Shown here: piece by piece, positions 42,019 to 50,774 of the stretch
How positions within the stretch are numbered: position 1 is the stretch's first letter
How the letters are laid out: each line of letters opens with the position of its first letter
From: Cryptobacterium curtum DSM 15641
Lineage (GTDB): Bacteria; Actinomycetota; Coriobacteriia; Coriobacteriales; Eggerthellaceae
Direction of reading: 5' to 3'
Length of the DNA: 64,000 nucleotides
Assembly (NCBI RefSeq): GCF_000023845.1
Contig: NC_013170.1
Location: 1,553,805 to 1,617,804 of the forward strand
Program-made: the position numbers and the translations under genes
The notes under the pieces: generated by a model
What the model was told of the DNA's origin: nothing
The model's input: the letters and a program-made list of their open reading frames with translations, nothing else
Databases searched by the model: none

Positions 42019-44580
42019 CTACCGATATGAACGGTAGCGATCAGCCACGCCCGCAAGAGGCACCGGAATGTCGATCACGGTGATGCCCGGTGTCCCGAGA
42101 CAAGAGTCATACACCCGCCTGAAATCATGCACACTTTCAACGCGACGATAATCAGCCCCAAACGCCAGCGACAAATGCTTTACGTTCATGTTCTGTGGCG
42201 TTAAAAACAGTCGCTCAAAATAATCTTCTGTCGACTTCTGTGGAAGCATATCGAAAATAGCGCCCCCATTGTTGTTGAGCAGCACAACAACAATACACGG
42301 CATATGTCCTTCACCACGCGCTTGACGAATATGCATTTCATTCTGAAGTGAAAGGGCATTTGCATCATGAAGAAATGCCAGATCACCAATAAGAACAGTG
42401 GTCTGTTCAAAATCTTGCGCAGCACCAAAAGCGGTCGAAAGCGTTCCGTCAATACCGTTAAGCCCGCGGTTGCACAGAAGGCTCAGATGCTTATCCGACC
42501 GCCGATAAAATGTATCAATAGCCCGAATACTCATGCTGTTAGCGCTGAAAACAAGAGAATCGGCAGGTGCCATTTCGAGCAACTTCGCCACATAGGCGCC
42601 CTCGAAATCGTTATTCTGCGGTTGATCAACAAGTTCGAGCTTCTTCGCAGCAGCATCGTTAGCAGCTACCCATTCACGGGCGGCGGCGAGCGATGCCCCT
42701 TTCTTGGTGGGCAAGTCAATTAATGCTTGAGCACATACCACTGGCAGAGTGCGCACTAAGAGATCGGTTCCTGCCGTGAAGTCGCGAGTGTCCCGCACGT
42801 CAGCTACTATCTGCACTGGTTGCTCTGAAGCGACCAGCTGGGTAAGACGCTTGGAAATAGGCCAGCGACCAAAGCGAATGACTACCTCAATATGCGGCGC
42901 ATCGCCACCAAGCAGGGTATCGTAAGCATCAATAATGAATGGGTCATCATAAGACCGCAGCCCTGAAAGCGGATCAGCTAAAAGAGGAATATTTCTCGTG
43001 TGCGCAAACTCAATGAGAACGCGGGCATCCTCTTCGCTGTTGATGGACCCTTCTCCGCAAACCGCCACGCAACGTTTCCCGTGAAACACTGAAAAAATGC
43101 CTTTTGCGTCCCGCGGGTATAGGCCCTGTCCAGGCGCAATCGTGGGAGGTAGCGGATTTGCTGGTGGCAGACTCTGAGTCGTAGTTGAAGCAGGAATCAG
43201 CGGTTCATCGAGAGGGAAATTAAGATGAACGGGACCAGCATCAGAGCTCGTACAGCCCGGGTGAGAACCATACGCCGCCACGCAGGCTTCAAGCGCTATC
43301 TGCCGGGCTGATCGCAATACTGCAGCGCTTGCCGAAGGAACAGGCATGTTGGCAAAAAAGCGGACATGATCGCTGAAAAGCTTGATCTGGTCGCACGTCT
43401 GAGGCGCTCCAAGATGTTGTAGACGCGCAGGACGATCGGCTGAAAGGAATATAACTGGTACACGGCTTGATTCTGCTTCGAGTAAGGCCGGCATCCAGTT
43501 TGCCGGTGCGGTACCACTTGAGCAGATTACTGCCACAGGGCGCTTGCGTGCTTTGGCTAAGCCAAGAGCAAAAAAGGCAGCACCCCGTTCATCGACATCA
43601 ACATAAACTTGTCCAAAACGTTCAAATGCCTTCATGGCCAAGCCGGTTGAACGGCTTCCCGGGCTAATAACATAGTCGGTTACACCGCAGCGCGCCATTT
43701 CGGAAAAGAACATATCGAGATATGTAGCAAGCACCTGATCAGCTTTGTCATCAACATCGACAATGCACTTACTTTCCCGCACCTTGTCGACAAGTGTATT
43801 CTTCCAGGCCGTTTGTGCTTGTACGGGTGCATCAACCGATGCCAGTTGATCCATCTGTTCAATCTGGTCTCCTTGTGAAGAGGTAGCAGTCTGCTGGGGA
43901 GAGCCGCCTTCCGCAGATTGAATGACTTGTGCAGGTTGGCTCATTTGCTCAGAAGCATCAACTGCCTCAGAAGGGCCTGTTTGTGCAGGCTGTTTTGCCT
44001 GGTCGAGAAGGCCATCGTGCACAGGTATCTCAGCGCTAGTGTCAGTTGTGCTGGTGCGCACTTCCTCTGGCACATTGTCAGCTGGAGGCTCAGCATCGAC
44101 CGGGGACTCTGCTGACTCATCAGCAGCTGATAGTTCACTGCGAGCTTCTACTCGCGTGTCACCAATTTCTGATGCTATTTCTAATTCGTCATCAGCTTCT
44201 GGCTCTTCGCTTCCGTCGTCATGAAGGCGATCGATAGCTCGTCCCGCATCGGCCGCCATCTGCTGAGCAACAGCAGCGTCAGCAATCACTGCTTCGCCCG
44301 ACTCCTGCTGCGCCATTGCTTCACGAGCACGTTCAATAGCCGAACGCGCTGCCCGATTATGATTGACAACAGCCTGTGCTTCCTGGCCGATATCGAGCAT
44401 CCGTGCTTCTTGGTTAATATCGAACGTCGACACTTCTTGATCTACATCCGGCTTTATCGCACGCCCTCGTTCACGCGCAATAGCACGTTCAGCGGCCTCG
44501 ATAATGCGCCGATCAATCCCCGTTAATTGTGTAGCCATCGGACGCGTTGATTCCGCGTCTTCTTTCGACTCGACAATCAC
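42019..44580 (-). CDS. menD: MenD (SEPHCHC synthase) with long acidic N-terminal extension
   Basis: Residues from about 285 on are a full ThDP-dependent MenD: VISPGSRSTGLAMKAF, SSGTAPANWMPALLEAESS, SADRPARLQHLGAPQTCDQ, and the cofactor segment from GDLAFLHDANAL to LLNNNGGAIF. It adds a 2-oxoglutarate-derived unit to isochorismate. The first 285 residues are Ala/Glu/Asp/Gln-rich, without hydrophobic core and with QEA-type repeats near the start, and should be disordered. The GTG start shares a base with the menF stop. An internal start near residue 245 (MDQLASV) cannot be excluded. Confidence 0.92.
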   Translation of the reverse strand: MIVESKEDAESTRPMATQLTGIDRRIIEAAERAIARERGRAIKPDVDQEVSTFDINQEARMLDIGQEAQAVVNHNRAARSAIERAREAMAQQESGEAVIADAAVAQQMAADAGRAIDRLHDDGSEEPEADDELEIASEIGDTRVEARSELSAADESAESPVDAEPPADNVPEEVRTSTTDTSAEIPVHDGLLDQAKQPAQTGPSEAVDASEQMSQPAQVIQSAEGGSPQQTATSSQGDQIEQMDQLASVDAPVQAQTAWKNTLVDKVRESKCIVDVDDKADQVLATYLDMFFSEMARCGVTDYVISPGSRSTGLAMKAFERFGQVYVDVDERGAAFFALGLAKARKRPVAVICSSGTAPANWMPALLEAESSRVPVIFLSADRPARLQHLGAPQTCDQIKLFSDHVRFFANMPVPSASAAVLRSARQIALEACVAAYGSHPGCTSSDAGPVHLNFPLDEPLIPASTTTQSLPPANPLPPTIAPGQGLYPRDAKGIFSVFHGKRCVAVCGEGSINSEEDARVLIEFAHTRNIPLLADPLSGLRSYDDPFIIDAYDTLLGGDAPHIEVVIRFGRWPISKRLTQLVASEQPVQIVADVRDTRDFTAGTDLLVRTLPVVCAQALIDLPTKKGASLAAAREWVAANDAAAKKLELVDQPQNNDFEGAYVAKLLEMAPADSLVFSANSMSIRAIDTFYRRSDKHLSLLCNRGLNGIDGTLSTAFGAAQDFEQTTVLIGDLAFLHDANALSLQNEMHIRQARGEGHMPCIVVVLLNNNGGAIFDMLPQKSTEDYFERLFLTPQNMNVKHLSLAFGADYRRVESVHDFRRVYDSCLGTPGITVIDIPVPLAGVADRYRSYR

Positions 44581-45836
44581 TATTCCCTGCCCCCTTCAAA
44601 GGCTGAAAGAATGGTCTTCAACTTCATGTCTATCTCATCGTATTCCTCATCGGCATTGCTGCCCTCGACGATACCGCAACCGGCATAAAGCCATCCGTCC
44701 TGACCATCAAAAACGCCGCTGCGAATAGTTACTGAATATTCTCCTTCGCCATCAGCCGTACTATATCCGACCGATCCCCCAAAAAGGCCACGATTATACG
44801 ATTCGATCTCGCGAATAAGCATAAGCGCCTCACCAACGGGCAGCCCAGAAAGAGCAGGGGTTGGCATGAGCTGAGCGGCCAATTCATCAAGGCGGTGACC
44901 CTCCATCAAGCAGGCGTGTGCGGGAGTCTGCAAATGCTGCACCTGAACAAGCTGTTTGAGCTGCGGAATTGTGGGAATGTCGACCTGATAACAATTACGC
45001 TCAAGCACCTGTCGAATAAAACCAACAACTGCTTCATGCTCACGTCTATTTTTTTCATCAGCAAGCAATTGCTGTCCCAAATTATCTGTTTCTTGGTCGG
45101 TTGCTCCCACTGGTGCCGTTCCGGCAAGGCATTCACTTTCCACCTGACCGGCGCACACACGAACAAGCAACTCTGGCGTACAGCCACAAAAGAAAACATC
45201 ACCGTACCGATATAAAAAGACACAACCCTTCGCTGGTCCGTCGATAAGATTTACCAGCACGTCTTTGCTTGAAAACCGACGCTGAGCATGCAGGGGAATC
45301 CGCCGAGATAAAACCACTTTCGATAGACGCTTCTGCTTAATAGCCTCAAGAGCACGTTTTACCTGGCCAGACCATATCTGACGATCGTCTTTACCAACCT
45401 GATACGGAATACTCACGCAAGCGTGCTGATACGGGCGACTCGCGGCCTCAGCAAACCGCTCGACACGACCGGGGTACACCGGTCCAAGACTGTTAACCTG
45501 AATAAAGCGACCGCTTTCGGTTTCTATAAAAACAAGTTCAGGAACCATAAAGGGAACCTGAGGAAAGCTTGCAAACAAATCATCAAGCGGTTTGGGATTC
45601 GTTGCGTCAAACCGATTAAATGAAAAAAGAATGGGCGACAGTGTCTTCGGCCCTTGAAACACGGGGTCGATATCGGCAAGAGCAGGCACCGCAATGCAGC
45701 GACCCAAGCCAAGAAAGCGACGGGAACAGTCTTTACAATAATAGACAAACTGATCGGTAAAGCCATCCTGCACGTTGCAGAAGGCATCAAGCACCGCACC
45801 TTCAAGAGGCATCGTGTACGTGTAAAGCTTTGGCAT
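44580..45836 (-). CDS. menF: isochorismate synthase
   Basis: This 418-residue chorismate-utilising enzyme has KRLSKVVLSRRIPL, the catalytic-site Glu region MEGHRLDELAAQLMPTPALSG, REIESYNRGLFGGSVGY and AGCGIVEGSNADEEYDE. It commits chorismate to menaquinone. AAGGACG lies 8 nt before the ATG. The gene is 41 bases after the gph-like gene, so one transcript is likely; it is followed directly by menD. Confidence 0.93.
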   Translation of the reverse strand: MPKLYTYTMPLEGAVLDAFCNVQDGFTDQFVYYCKDCSRRFLGLGRCIAVPALADIDPVFQGPKTLSPILFSFNRFDATNPKPLDDLFASFPQVPFMVPELVFIETESGRFIQVNSLGPVYPGRVERFAEAASRPYQHACVSIPYQVGKDDRQIWSGQVKRALEAIKQKRLSKVVLSRRIPLHAQRRFSSKDVLVNLIDGPAKGCVFLYRYGDVFFCGCTPELLVRVCAGQVESECLAGTAPVGATDQETDNLGQQLLADEKNRREHEAVVGFIRQVLERNCYQVDIPTIPQLKQLVQVQHLQTPAHACLMEGHRLDELAAQLMPTPALSGLPVGEALMLIREIESYNRGLFGGSVGYSTADGEGEYSVTIRSGVFDGQDGWLYAGCGIVEGSNADEEYDEIDMKLKTILSAFEGGRE

Positions 45837-45877
45837 GCAAACGTCCTTGTTGAGGGTGATTTCGCCCTATTCTAACA

Positions 45878-46531
45878 TCAGCCACACGCAAACCGAACGA
45901 TATCGTTCGCCGCTTGCACCACCTTATCCGCCCCGGCTGCTATAAGACTTGCAGGAGGATTATATCCCCAGGTAACCGCCCAGGCTTGCACGCCGGCACG
46001 GTGCGCAACCTCCATGTCTGTTGGCGAATCTCCAACATAAGCGGCTTCTTGCGGCCGACAAGCAAGTTCACTCAGCGTACGCAATAAGCCCGTTGGGTCG
46101 GGTTTACGCGGTATTTCAGGACCCTCGCCATGAACGATATCGAACAAGCCGGGGAAATAACGCGTTACAACTTGCTGAGTACCAGCATCAAACTTATTAG
46201 AAAGTACTGCGGTTTTAATACCTGCCCGCCGCAGATTTGCAAGCATATCTTCTATGCCGGGGAAATAACTGGTAAGGGTATCCCCCATTACTGGATAGAG
46301 CGCACGCCAATGATCCAGCGTCCGTAAAAGATCCTCTTGCGAGGTCCCCGCAGGAAGTGCCTGGCTGATCAGCGATTCAGCGCCAAGACCGATATAGCTC
46401 AAGATTTCATCACGGCTATGAGTTGAAAATCCCAAATCACTCAGGGCTTTGTTAGTGATGACAACCAAATCAGGAAGGGTATCAAGCAGGGTTCCATCCA
46501 GATCAAAGATCACTGCCCGCACTGTACCCAT
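45878..46531 (-). CDS. gph: HAD-family phosphatase, phosphoglycolate phosphatase-like
   Basis: HAD motifs are IFDLDGTLLDT (I), SNKF (II) and the final VGDSPTDMEVA (IV), with the alpha-helical cap of the Gph/PGMB group between. It hydrolyses a small phosphate ester, classically 2-phosphoglycolate, though specificity within the group is loose. The frame is open back into tRNA-Gly, but ATG 46531 behind AAGGAG is the real start. Confidence 0.88.
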   Translation of the reverse strand: MGTVRAVIFDLDGTLLDTLPDLVVITNKALSDLGFSTHSRDEILSYIGLGAESLISQALPAGTSQEDLLRTLDHWRALYPVMGDTLTSYFPGIEDMLANLRRAGIKTAVLSNKFDAGTQQVVTRYFPGLFDIVHGEGPEIPRKPDPTGLLRTLSELACRPQEAAYVGDSPTDMEVAHRAGVQAWAVTWGYNPPASLIAAGADKVVQAANDIVRFACG

Positions 46532-46574
46532 CCGCTTGCTCCTTATTCCCGATAGCACCTTTTGATAGCAAAAA

Positions 46575-46591
46575 CCCCGCATAAAGCGGGG
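46575..46591 (-). terminator. intrinsic terminator of tRNA-Gly
   Basis: CCCCGC/GCGGGG with a 5-base loop, followed on the minus strand by TTTTT, 13 bases past the tRNA 3' end and 44 bases before the gph-like start. Confidence 0.8.
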
Positions 46592-46603
46592 CTGACAATC
46601 GAT

Positions 46604-46678
46604 TGGAGCGGGTGACGGGATTCGAACCCGCGCATACAAGCTTGGGAAGCTTGTGCCTTACCACTTGGCGACACCCGC
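46604..46678 (-). tRNA. tRNA-Gly (anticodon CCC)
   Basis: A 75-nt cloverleaf with encoded CCA: acceptor GCGGGTG/CACCCGC, anticodon stem-loop CAAGC-TTCCCAA-GCTTG and T loop TTCGAAT. Discriminator base is T. Confidence 0.95.
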
Positions 46679-46740
46679 AATGCGAAGAGCATTATAGCAG
46701 ACACGTTTTGCCAACCCGTTGCAACTCGACCACTAAAAAA

Positions 46741-46765
46741 CCGCCCACCTTTCAAGGCAGACGGC
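46741..46765 (-). terminator. intrinsic terminator of the zinc-ribbon gene
   Basis: The arms CCGTCTGCCTT and AGGTGGGCGG pair along their length using three G-U wobbles. TTTTTT follows on the minus strand, about 30 bases past the stop codon at 46792. Confidence 0.75.
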
Positions 46766-46791
46766 TTTTCTTTATTGCAAAGATATGTAGG

Positions 46792-46941
46792 CTATTTCAC
46801 AGAGCCGATACGGCAAATAGTAGTGCCACAGTCTGGACATTTACCCTTTACGATCGGCTTACCATTTTTTGTTGTGCCCTCGACGGGATCCTTCATGATC
46901 TTCTTCGCCTTGCACTTCATGCAGTACGCTTCTACAGCCAT
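46792..46941 (-). CDS. 49-residue two-CxxC zinc-ribbon protein (DUF5679-like)
   Basis: The short frame reads MAVEAYCMKCKAKKIMKDP onward and ends KGKCPDCGTTICRIGSVK. There are two CxxC pairs about 32 residues apart around a basic strand, a classic mini zinc ribbon. The form MAVEAYC-x-KCKAK is that of actinobacterial DUF5679 proteins of unknown role. GAGG lies 8 nt before the ATG and a terminator follows. Confidence 0.85.
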   Translation of the reverse strand: MAVEAYCMKCKAKKIMKDPVEGTTKNGKPIVKGKCPDCGTTICRIGSVK

Positions 46942-47072
46942 GAAATAACCTCTTTTTCGTTCCCTTGTCTTTCTGCCTGCGCTTAGCTGATGTGGCTAAG
47001 ATAGTACCAATTATACTCCTTCTTCATAAATCTCCAGTTAAAACAGGGAAAACACTAGAAATCTATATGTGA

Positions 47073-50000
47073 CTAAATATTTTTAAGTGTGGCGAGCACA
47101 TAATCTACACTGGTTTGCAGTGCTTCAGCGTCAATATTCTCCACAACATCATCGCCTTGCCCCAGCCCTGCTGGCTTACCCGCCGCCATGCCAGCGACAG
47201 TTACAGCCTGCAAGCCGTTCTTCATGGCGACAGACGCAGCGCTATCTCGCCAGTCGATTTTCGCTGAAGCTGCCAGGATGCCCGAAGCCTGACTTGCCAT
47301 GCGCAGATAACGCTTCACGCGCGCGGAAAGCTTCCGCGTGAGAACCGCACCTTCTTCGTCGATATAGCTTAGCGTGCCACCGCCAAGCGATTCGAGGTTT
47401 ATCACGATAGAGCCACGGAGCTCCGCGTGATGGTCGCGCAAAAACGCTTTCATGCCGGCATTTCCGTCAACCGACGAACCAAGCGCGACAAGCCACACTT
47501 CAACAGTAACGTCGGTACCGCGCAAGGCGTAGATCTCTTGCATTTCATCAGCAACCGTTGGGGAAGCCTGTGAACCTTCAGAAGCCGCGCTATCACCCGC
47601 AGCAAGACGGTCTGCCATGCGTGCAACCTCAGCAAATTCAGGGGAAACACCTTCGTGTGCCGCACGAGACCGTGTCGGATGTTCTGGTTCGATAGGTGCT
47701 TCAGCAGCGCCCTCATCGGTTTCACGCGCATATGAAGCACGTGAAACAAGATCACTCGCAGCCGCCCGAGCACGCGAGAAAGCGCCGCCATTCCAGCGTT
47801 TATCTTCGTCGTCATGATCCCATTTAGACTGATCGTACGAATCCGATGAGTCCTCCGTGCCACGCGAGGTTTGATAGTCGCTTCCCTCCTGGAAACTTTC
47901 CCATCCGCCGCGCGCTGCGCCTACTTCCCTTGGATTGAAGTCGTCTCCAATATCAAGCCACTCGGAAGTACTTTGCTCCTCGACATCCTTTTTACGACGC
48001 CCAAATAAACGCGAGAAGAAGCCGCGTTTTGTGGGCATTTCCATATATCCAGGACCCGCAAACGACCCGGTCTGGGTAGCCTGCGATTCGTAATCGGAAT
48101 CGTCGGCATCGTCAATATAGAGTTCATCTTCAGCCACATCAGCGACGAGTTCGTCGCCAACAGGCGCAAACGAACCCGTCGCTCCTGCTGAAGCAAAGGA
48201 CCCAGCAAGGCTCACGGTACTGTTGTTGTCACGTTCGTTCGCAGAAACGGCCGAAATAGAACCGCTCATCGATGGAAGGGTATTGCGCAGAGCTGCTTTC
48301 TTATTATCCATCTGCAGCATGTCGAGAGAAAGCGCGCCCGTCCCGTCGGGATTTACACGCGGAATGCGCGAAGACAACAGTGTTTTGGCAGCCGTATCAG
48401 ATGAATCTTCTGCGGCAGCAGCCAGGGGAGCCGGCTGCTTCATATCACTTGGTGCCGGTGGAACGTCGCTTGGTGCTTCTAGATTAGGCAGAGCCGATGC
48501 ATTGATGTCGGGGTCCTCAGAAACATCAATCGGGCGCATTGCAACGGTTGGCTGCGCTGGAGACGCAACGTTCCGTTGGCCTGCAGTACGTTGCGAATCG
48601 GTGGCGCTCTGTGGTAATGAAGTATCTTTCAAAGCAGTAGCGCCTTGTGATGGTGAACGACGATATGAAACAGAAGGTCTCGCAGCGCGTTCACGAGCAA
48701 TGGTGGCATCCGATACATCATGATCGTTAATAGGTGCGCGTGGATCCACTTCATCATGATCGACAAACTGCAAAGATGGGTCGTCTGTTCCGTTAACTAC
48801 CACTCGGTCGCCCCCGCGACGGACCGCAGGCATAACACGGCGAGAGGGTGCTTTTTGCAGTTGTTCTACACGACTAAGGTTCTCCGCTCGCTGTGGTTGT
48901 TGCAATGATGAAACATCAAGAGGAGGCATGGCCGTTGTCTGACCCGCATCACCGTTACTAGCGACATCAACACTGCTGGGCGCGCCCGCAGCCACCACTT
49001 CCTGCTGGCGAGGTGCAGACACCATGGGTGTTTGAGATTGACTATTAGGGAGACTCTCTGATCTGGGGGTCAAAGGAGTCGCTGCGTGAACATTCTGGCT
49101 GGAAGGGATAGCACTGAAGTGATCAGTTGCCGAAACACTTTGGTCACTCGGAGAAACATTTCGGCATTCAGTCACAGAAGCGTTTTGAGCAGCAGAAAGA
49201 GCGCTTGCGTTGTTTGCTTTTTCTGGTGCTGTTGGTGCAGCCACTTCCCTGATTGACGGTTGGAAGGCTTCAGCATAAGCACGCGCTTCGGTACCAAGTA
49301 CCCGGTTTGCTTCGTTAAAATGAGCGCTGCTTTCCGCCACTGCCGCATCAAGAGCATCAGCATACCGTGAGCGTTTGGCAGGTTTATCTGCCTGAGGGCG
49401 TTTTGCTTTTTGTTGCGCAGCTTTATACCAATCAGGAACGGTGGACTGTTGACTGGTGCTATTGGCAGGCTGCTGGCTGTTCAGAGCGGACGACTCACTC
49501 ATATCTGGCTCAGCAGTACGGCCATGCGCAGACTGACCTGCTTCTTCATCGCCATTACCTGTTAGCGCAGGGACTGCTGCACCATCCAACATAGATGCCG
49601 GCTGATCAGCTGGTTTTCTTTCCTGGTCGTGCAATTTTTCCTCGACAGCAGCAGCGCGTTGCAATTGATCGTGCGCGGCCGCAGGAACATCAGTCGGAGC
49701 TACTTCATACACAAGCTCGGCACCTTCAGGTACAACACCAGCTGCTTCAGCAGCTGCCGCGCCGTGAATAACCGTGTTCTCTGAACTGTTTTGTACAGAG
49801 CTATAGGGAACATCCCCGGTCTGATCAACAACACTTGCTACAGAATTACTAGGCACATAACTATCCTGCATAGCATTGTCTACTACAAAATCACCTGGCG
49901 TAGAGTCATCTGACGCAAACTCAGCTGATGAGAAACCGTCCTGTCCAAATTCATCTTGCATATCCTCATCAACAGCAGTTCCTGCTGAGGAACCAGACAG

Positions 50001-50708
50001 GCGACGAGCTAATTCAACAAGTACTGCTGAAGCCGATGCATTGTTATTGGCTCCTTCGTTGTAAGCCGCTGCCCGATGCAAACCAAAAGAAATGGCCGGA
50101 GCAAGAGCAAGCACCGCAGCAATTACGAGAAGGACGGCGAAAACCACAGCCCCTGCCCCTGAGGGATGCACAAGACCCTGAAGTAACCAGAGTATGGGCA
50201 AAATCGCCAGCGCCAGATAGGCAGATTTTTGAATAATGGAATAAACCTGCGTACCGAGACCATTGAGATCGGAAAGAACTTTGCCGGTGTCGTAGGGCGC
50301 CACAATAATAACTTTGCGATGACGATGAACAGCCACTTCGCCTGGATGATACCGTACAACGACGTTTTGACTGATCCCCCGCTGAAACAAGCGAGAAAGA
50401 ACGGGTTGCCCAAACATCTCTGCCGCTATCAGACCCGCTGCAACTAATGTAAGTGCAAATGCGAGCCATGTCATCATGGGCAGAAGCAGAGCAATAACGG
50501 TTACAAAGACCGCAACCCCAAAGCAGATTGCTTCAATAATCCCCGGTTGAGAATTGCAGGCGAATTCTTCCACCTGAGCACGCAGCCCTGCCGTAGCACG
50601 AAACTGCTGAGCCAGGTATTCGCTCGCTCTCTGCTCTTCTTCCGTGCCCGCCGGTCGGGGGCCGATTTCCTGAGACAGATATGCGATATCATCCATCATT
50701 GTCGACAT
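47073..50708 (-). CDS. membrane protein with degenerate M28-peptidase fold split by a large disordered insert
   Basis: Residues 1-40 match the M28 N-terminus (IGPRPAGTEEEQRASEYLA). Two hydrophobic blocks (about 58-105 and 165-205) flank VIIVAPYDTGK, and YNEGANNNASASAVLVELARRL follows. About 800 acidic, Ser/Ala/Gln-rich residues come next, with a basic GFFSRLFGRRKKD patch inside. The fold resumes with VEVWLVALGSSVDGNAG, VINLESLGGGT and GLGQGDDVVENIDAEAL. The zinc-ligand positions look substituted throughout (H to P, bridging D to N, EE lost, D to E, H to Q), so peptidase activity is unlikely. Role unknown; it has its own promoter space upstream. Confidence 0.8.
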   Translation of the reverse strand: MSTMMDDIAYLSQEIGPRPAGTEEEQRASEYLAQQFRATAGLRAQVEEFACNSQPGIIEAICFGVAVFVTVIALLLPMMTWLAFALTLVAAGLIAAEMFGQPVLSRLFQRGISQNVVVRYHPGEVAVHRHRKVIIVAPYDTGKVLSDLNGLGTQVYSIIQKSAYLALAILPILWLLQGLVHPSGAGAVVFAVLLVIAAVLALAPAISFGLHRAAAYNEGANNNASASAVLVELARRLSGSSAGTAVDEDMQDEFGQDGFSSAEFASDDSTPGDFVVDNAMQDSYVPSNSVASVVDQTGDVPYSSVQNSSENTVIHGAAAAEAAGVVPEGAELVYEVAPTDVPAAAHDQLQRAAAVEEKLHDQERKPADQPASMLDGAAVPALTGNGDEEAGQSAHGRTAEPDMSESSALNSQQPANSTSQQSTVPDWYKAAQQKAKRPQADKPAKRSRYADALDAAVAESSAHFNEANRVLGTEARAYAEAFQPSIREVAAPTAPEKANNASALSAAQNASVTECRNVSPSDQSVSATDHFSAIPSSQNVHAATPLTPRSESLPNSQSQTPMVSAPRQQEVVAAGAPSSVDVASNGDAGQTTAMPPLDVSSLQQPQRAENLSRVEQLQKAPSRRVMPAVRRGGDRVVVNGTDDPSLQFVDHDEVDPRAPINDHDVSDATIARERAARPSVSYRRSPSQGATALKDTSLPQSATDSQRTAGQRNVASPAQPTVAMRPIDVSEDPDINASALPNLEAPSDVPPAPSDMKQPAPLAAAAEDSSDTAAKTLLSSRIPRVNPDGTGALSLDMLQMDNKKAALRNTLPSMSGSISAVSANERDNNSTVSLAGSFASAGATGSFAPVGDELVADVAEDELYIDDADDSDYESQATQTGSFAGPGYMEMPTKRGFFSRLFGRRKKDVEEQSTSEWLDIGDDFNPREVGAARGGWESFQEGSDYQTSRGTEDSSDSYDQSKWDHDDEDKRWNGGAFSRARAAASDLVSRASYARETDEGAAEAPIEPEHPTRSRAAHEGVSPEFAEVARMADRLAAGDSAASEGSQASPTVADEMQEIYALRGTDVTVEVWLVALGSSVDGNAGMKAFLRDHHAELRGSIVINLESLGGGTLSYIDEEGAVLTRKLSARVKRYLRMASQASGILAASAKIDWRDSAASVAMKNGLQAVTVAGMAAGKPAGLGQGDDVVENIDAEALQTSVDYVLATLKNI

Positions 50709-50774
50709 ATATGCGCCTTTCGGTCAGATAGCGGTACCGCGCAGGTGGCGTCCTGCATGAGTATACGCTATTTC

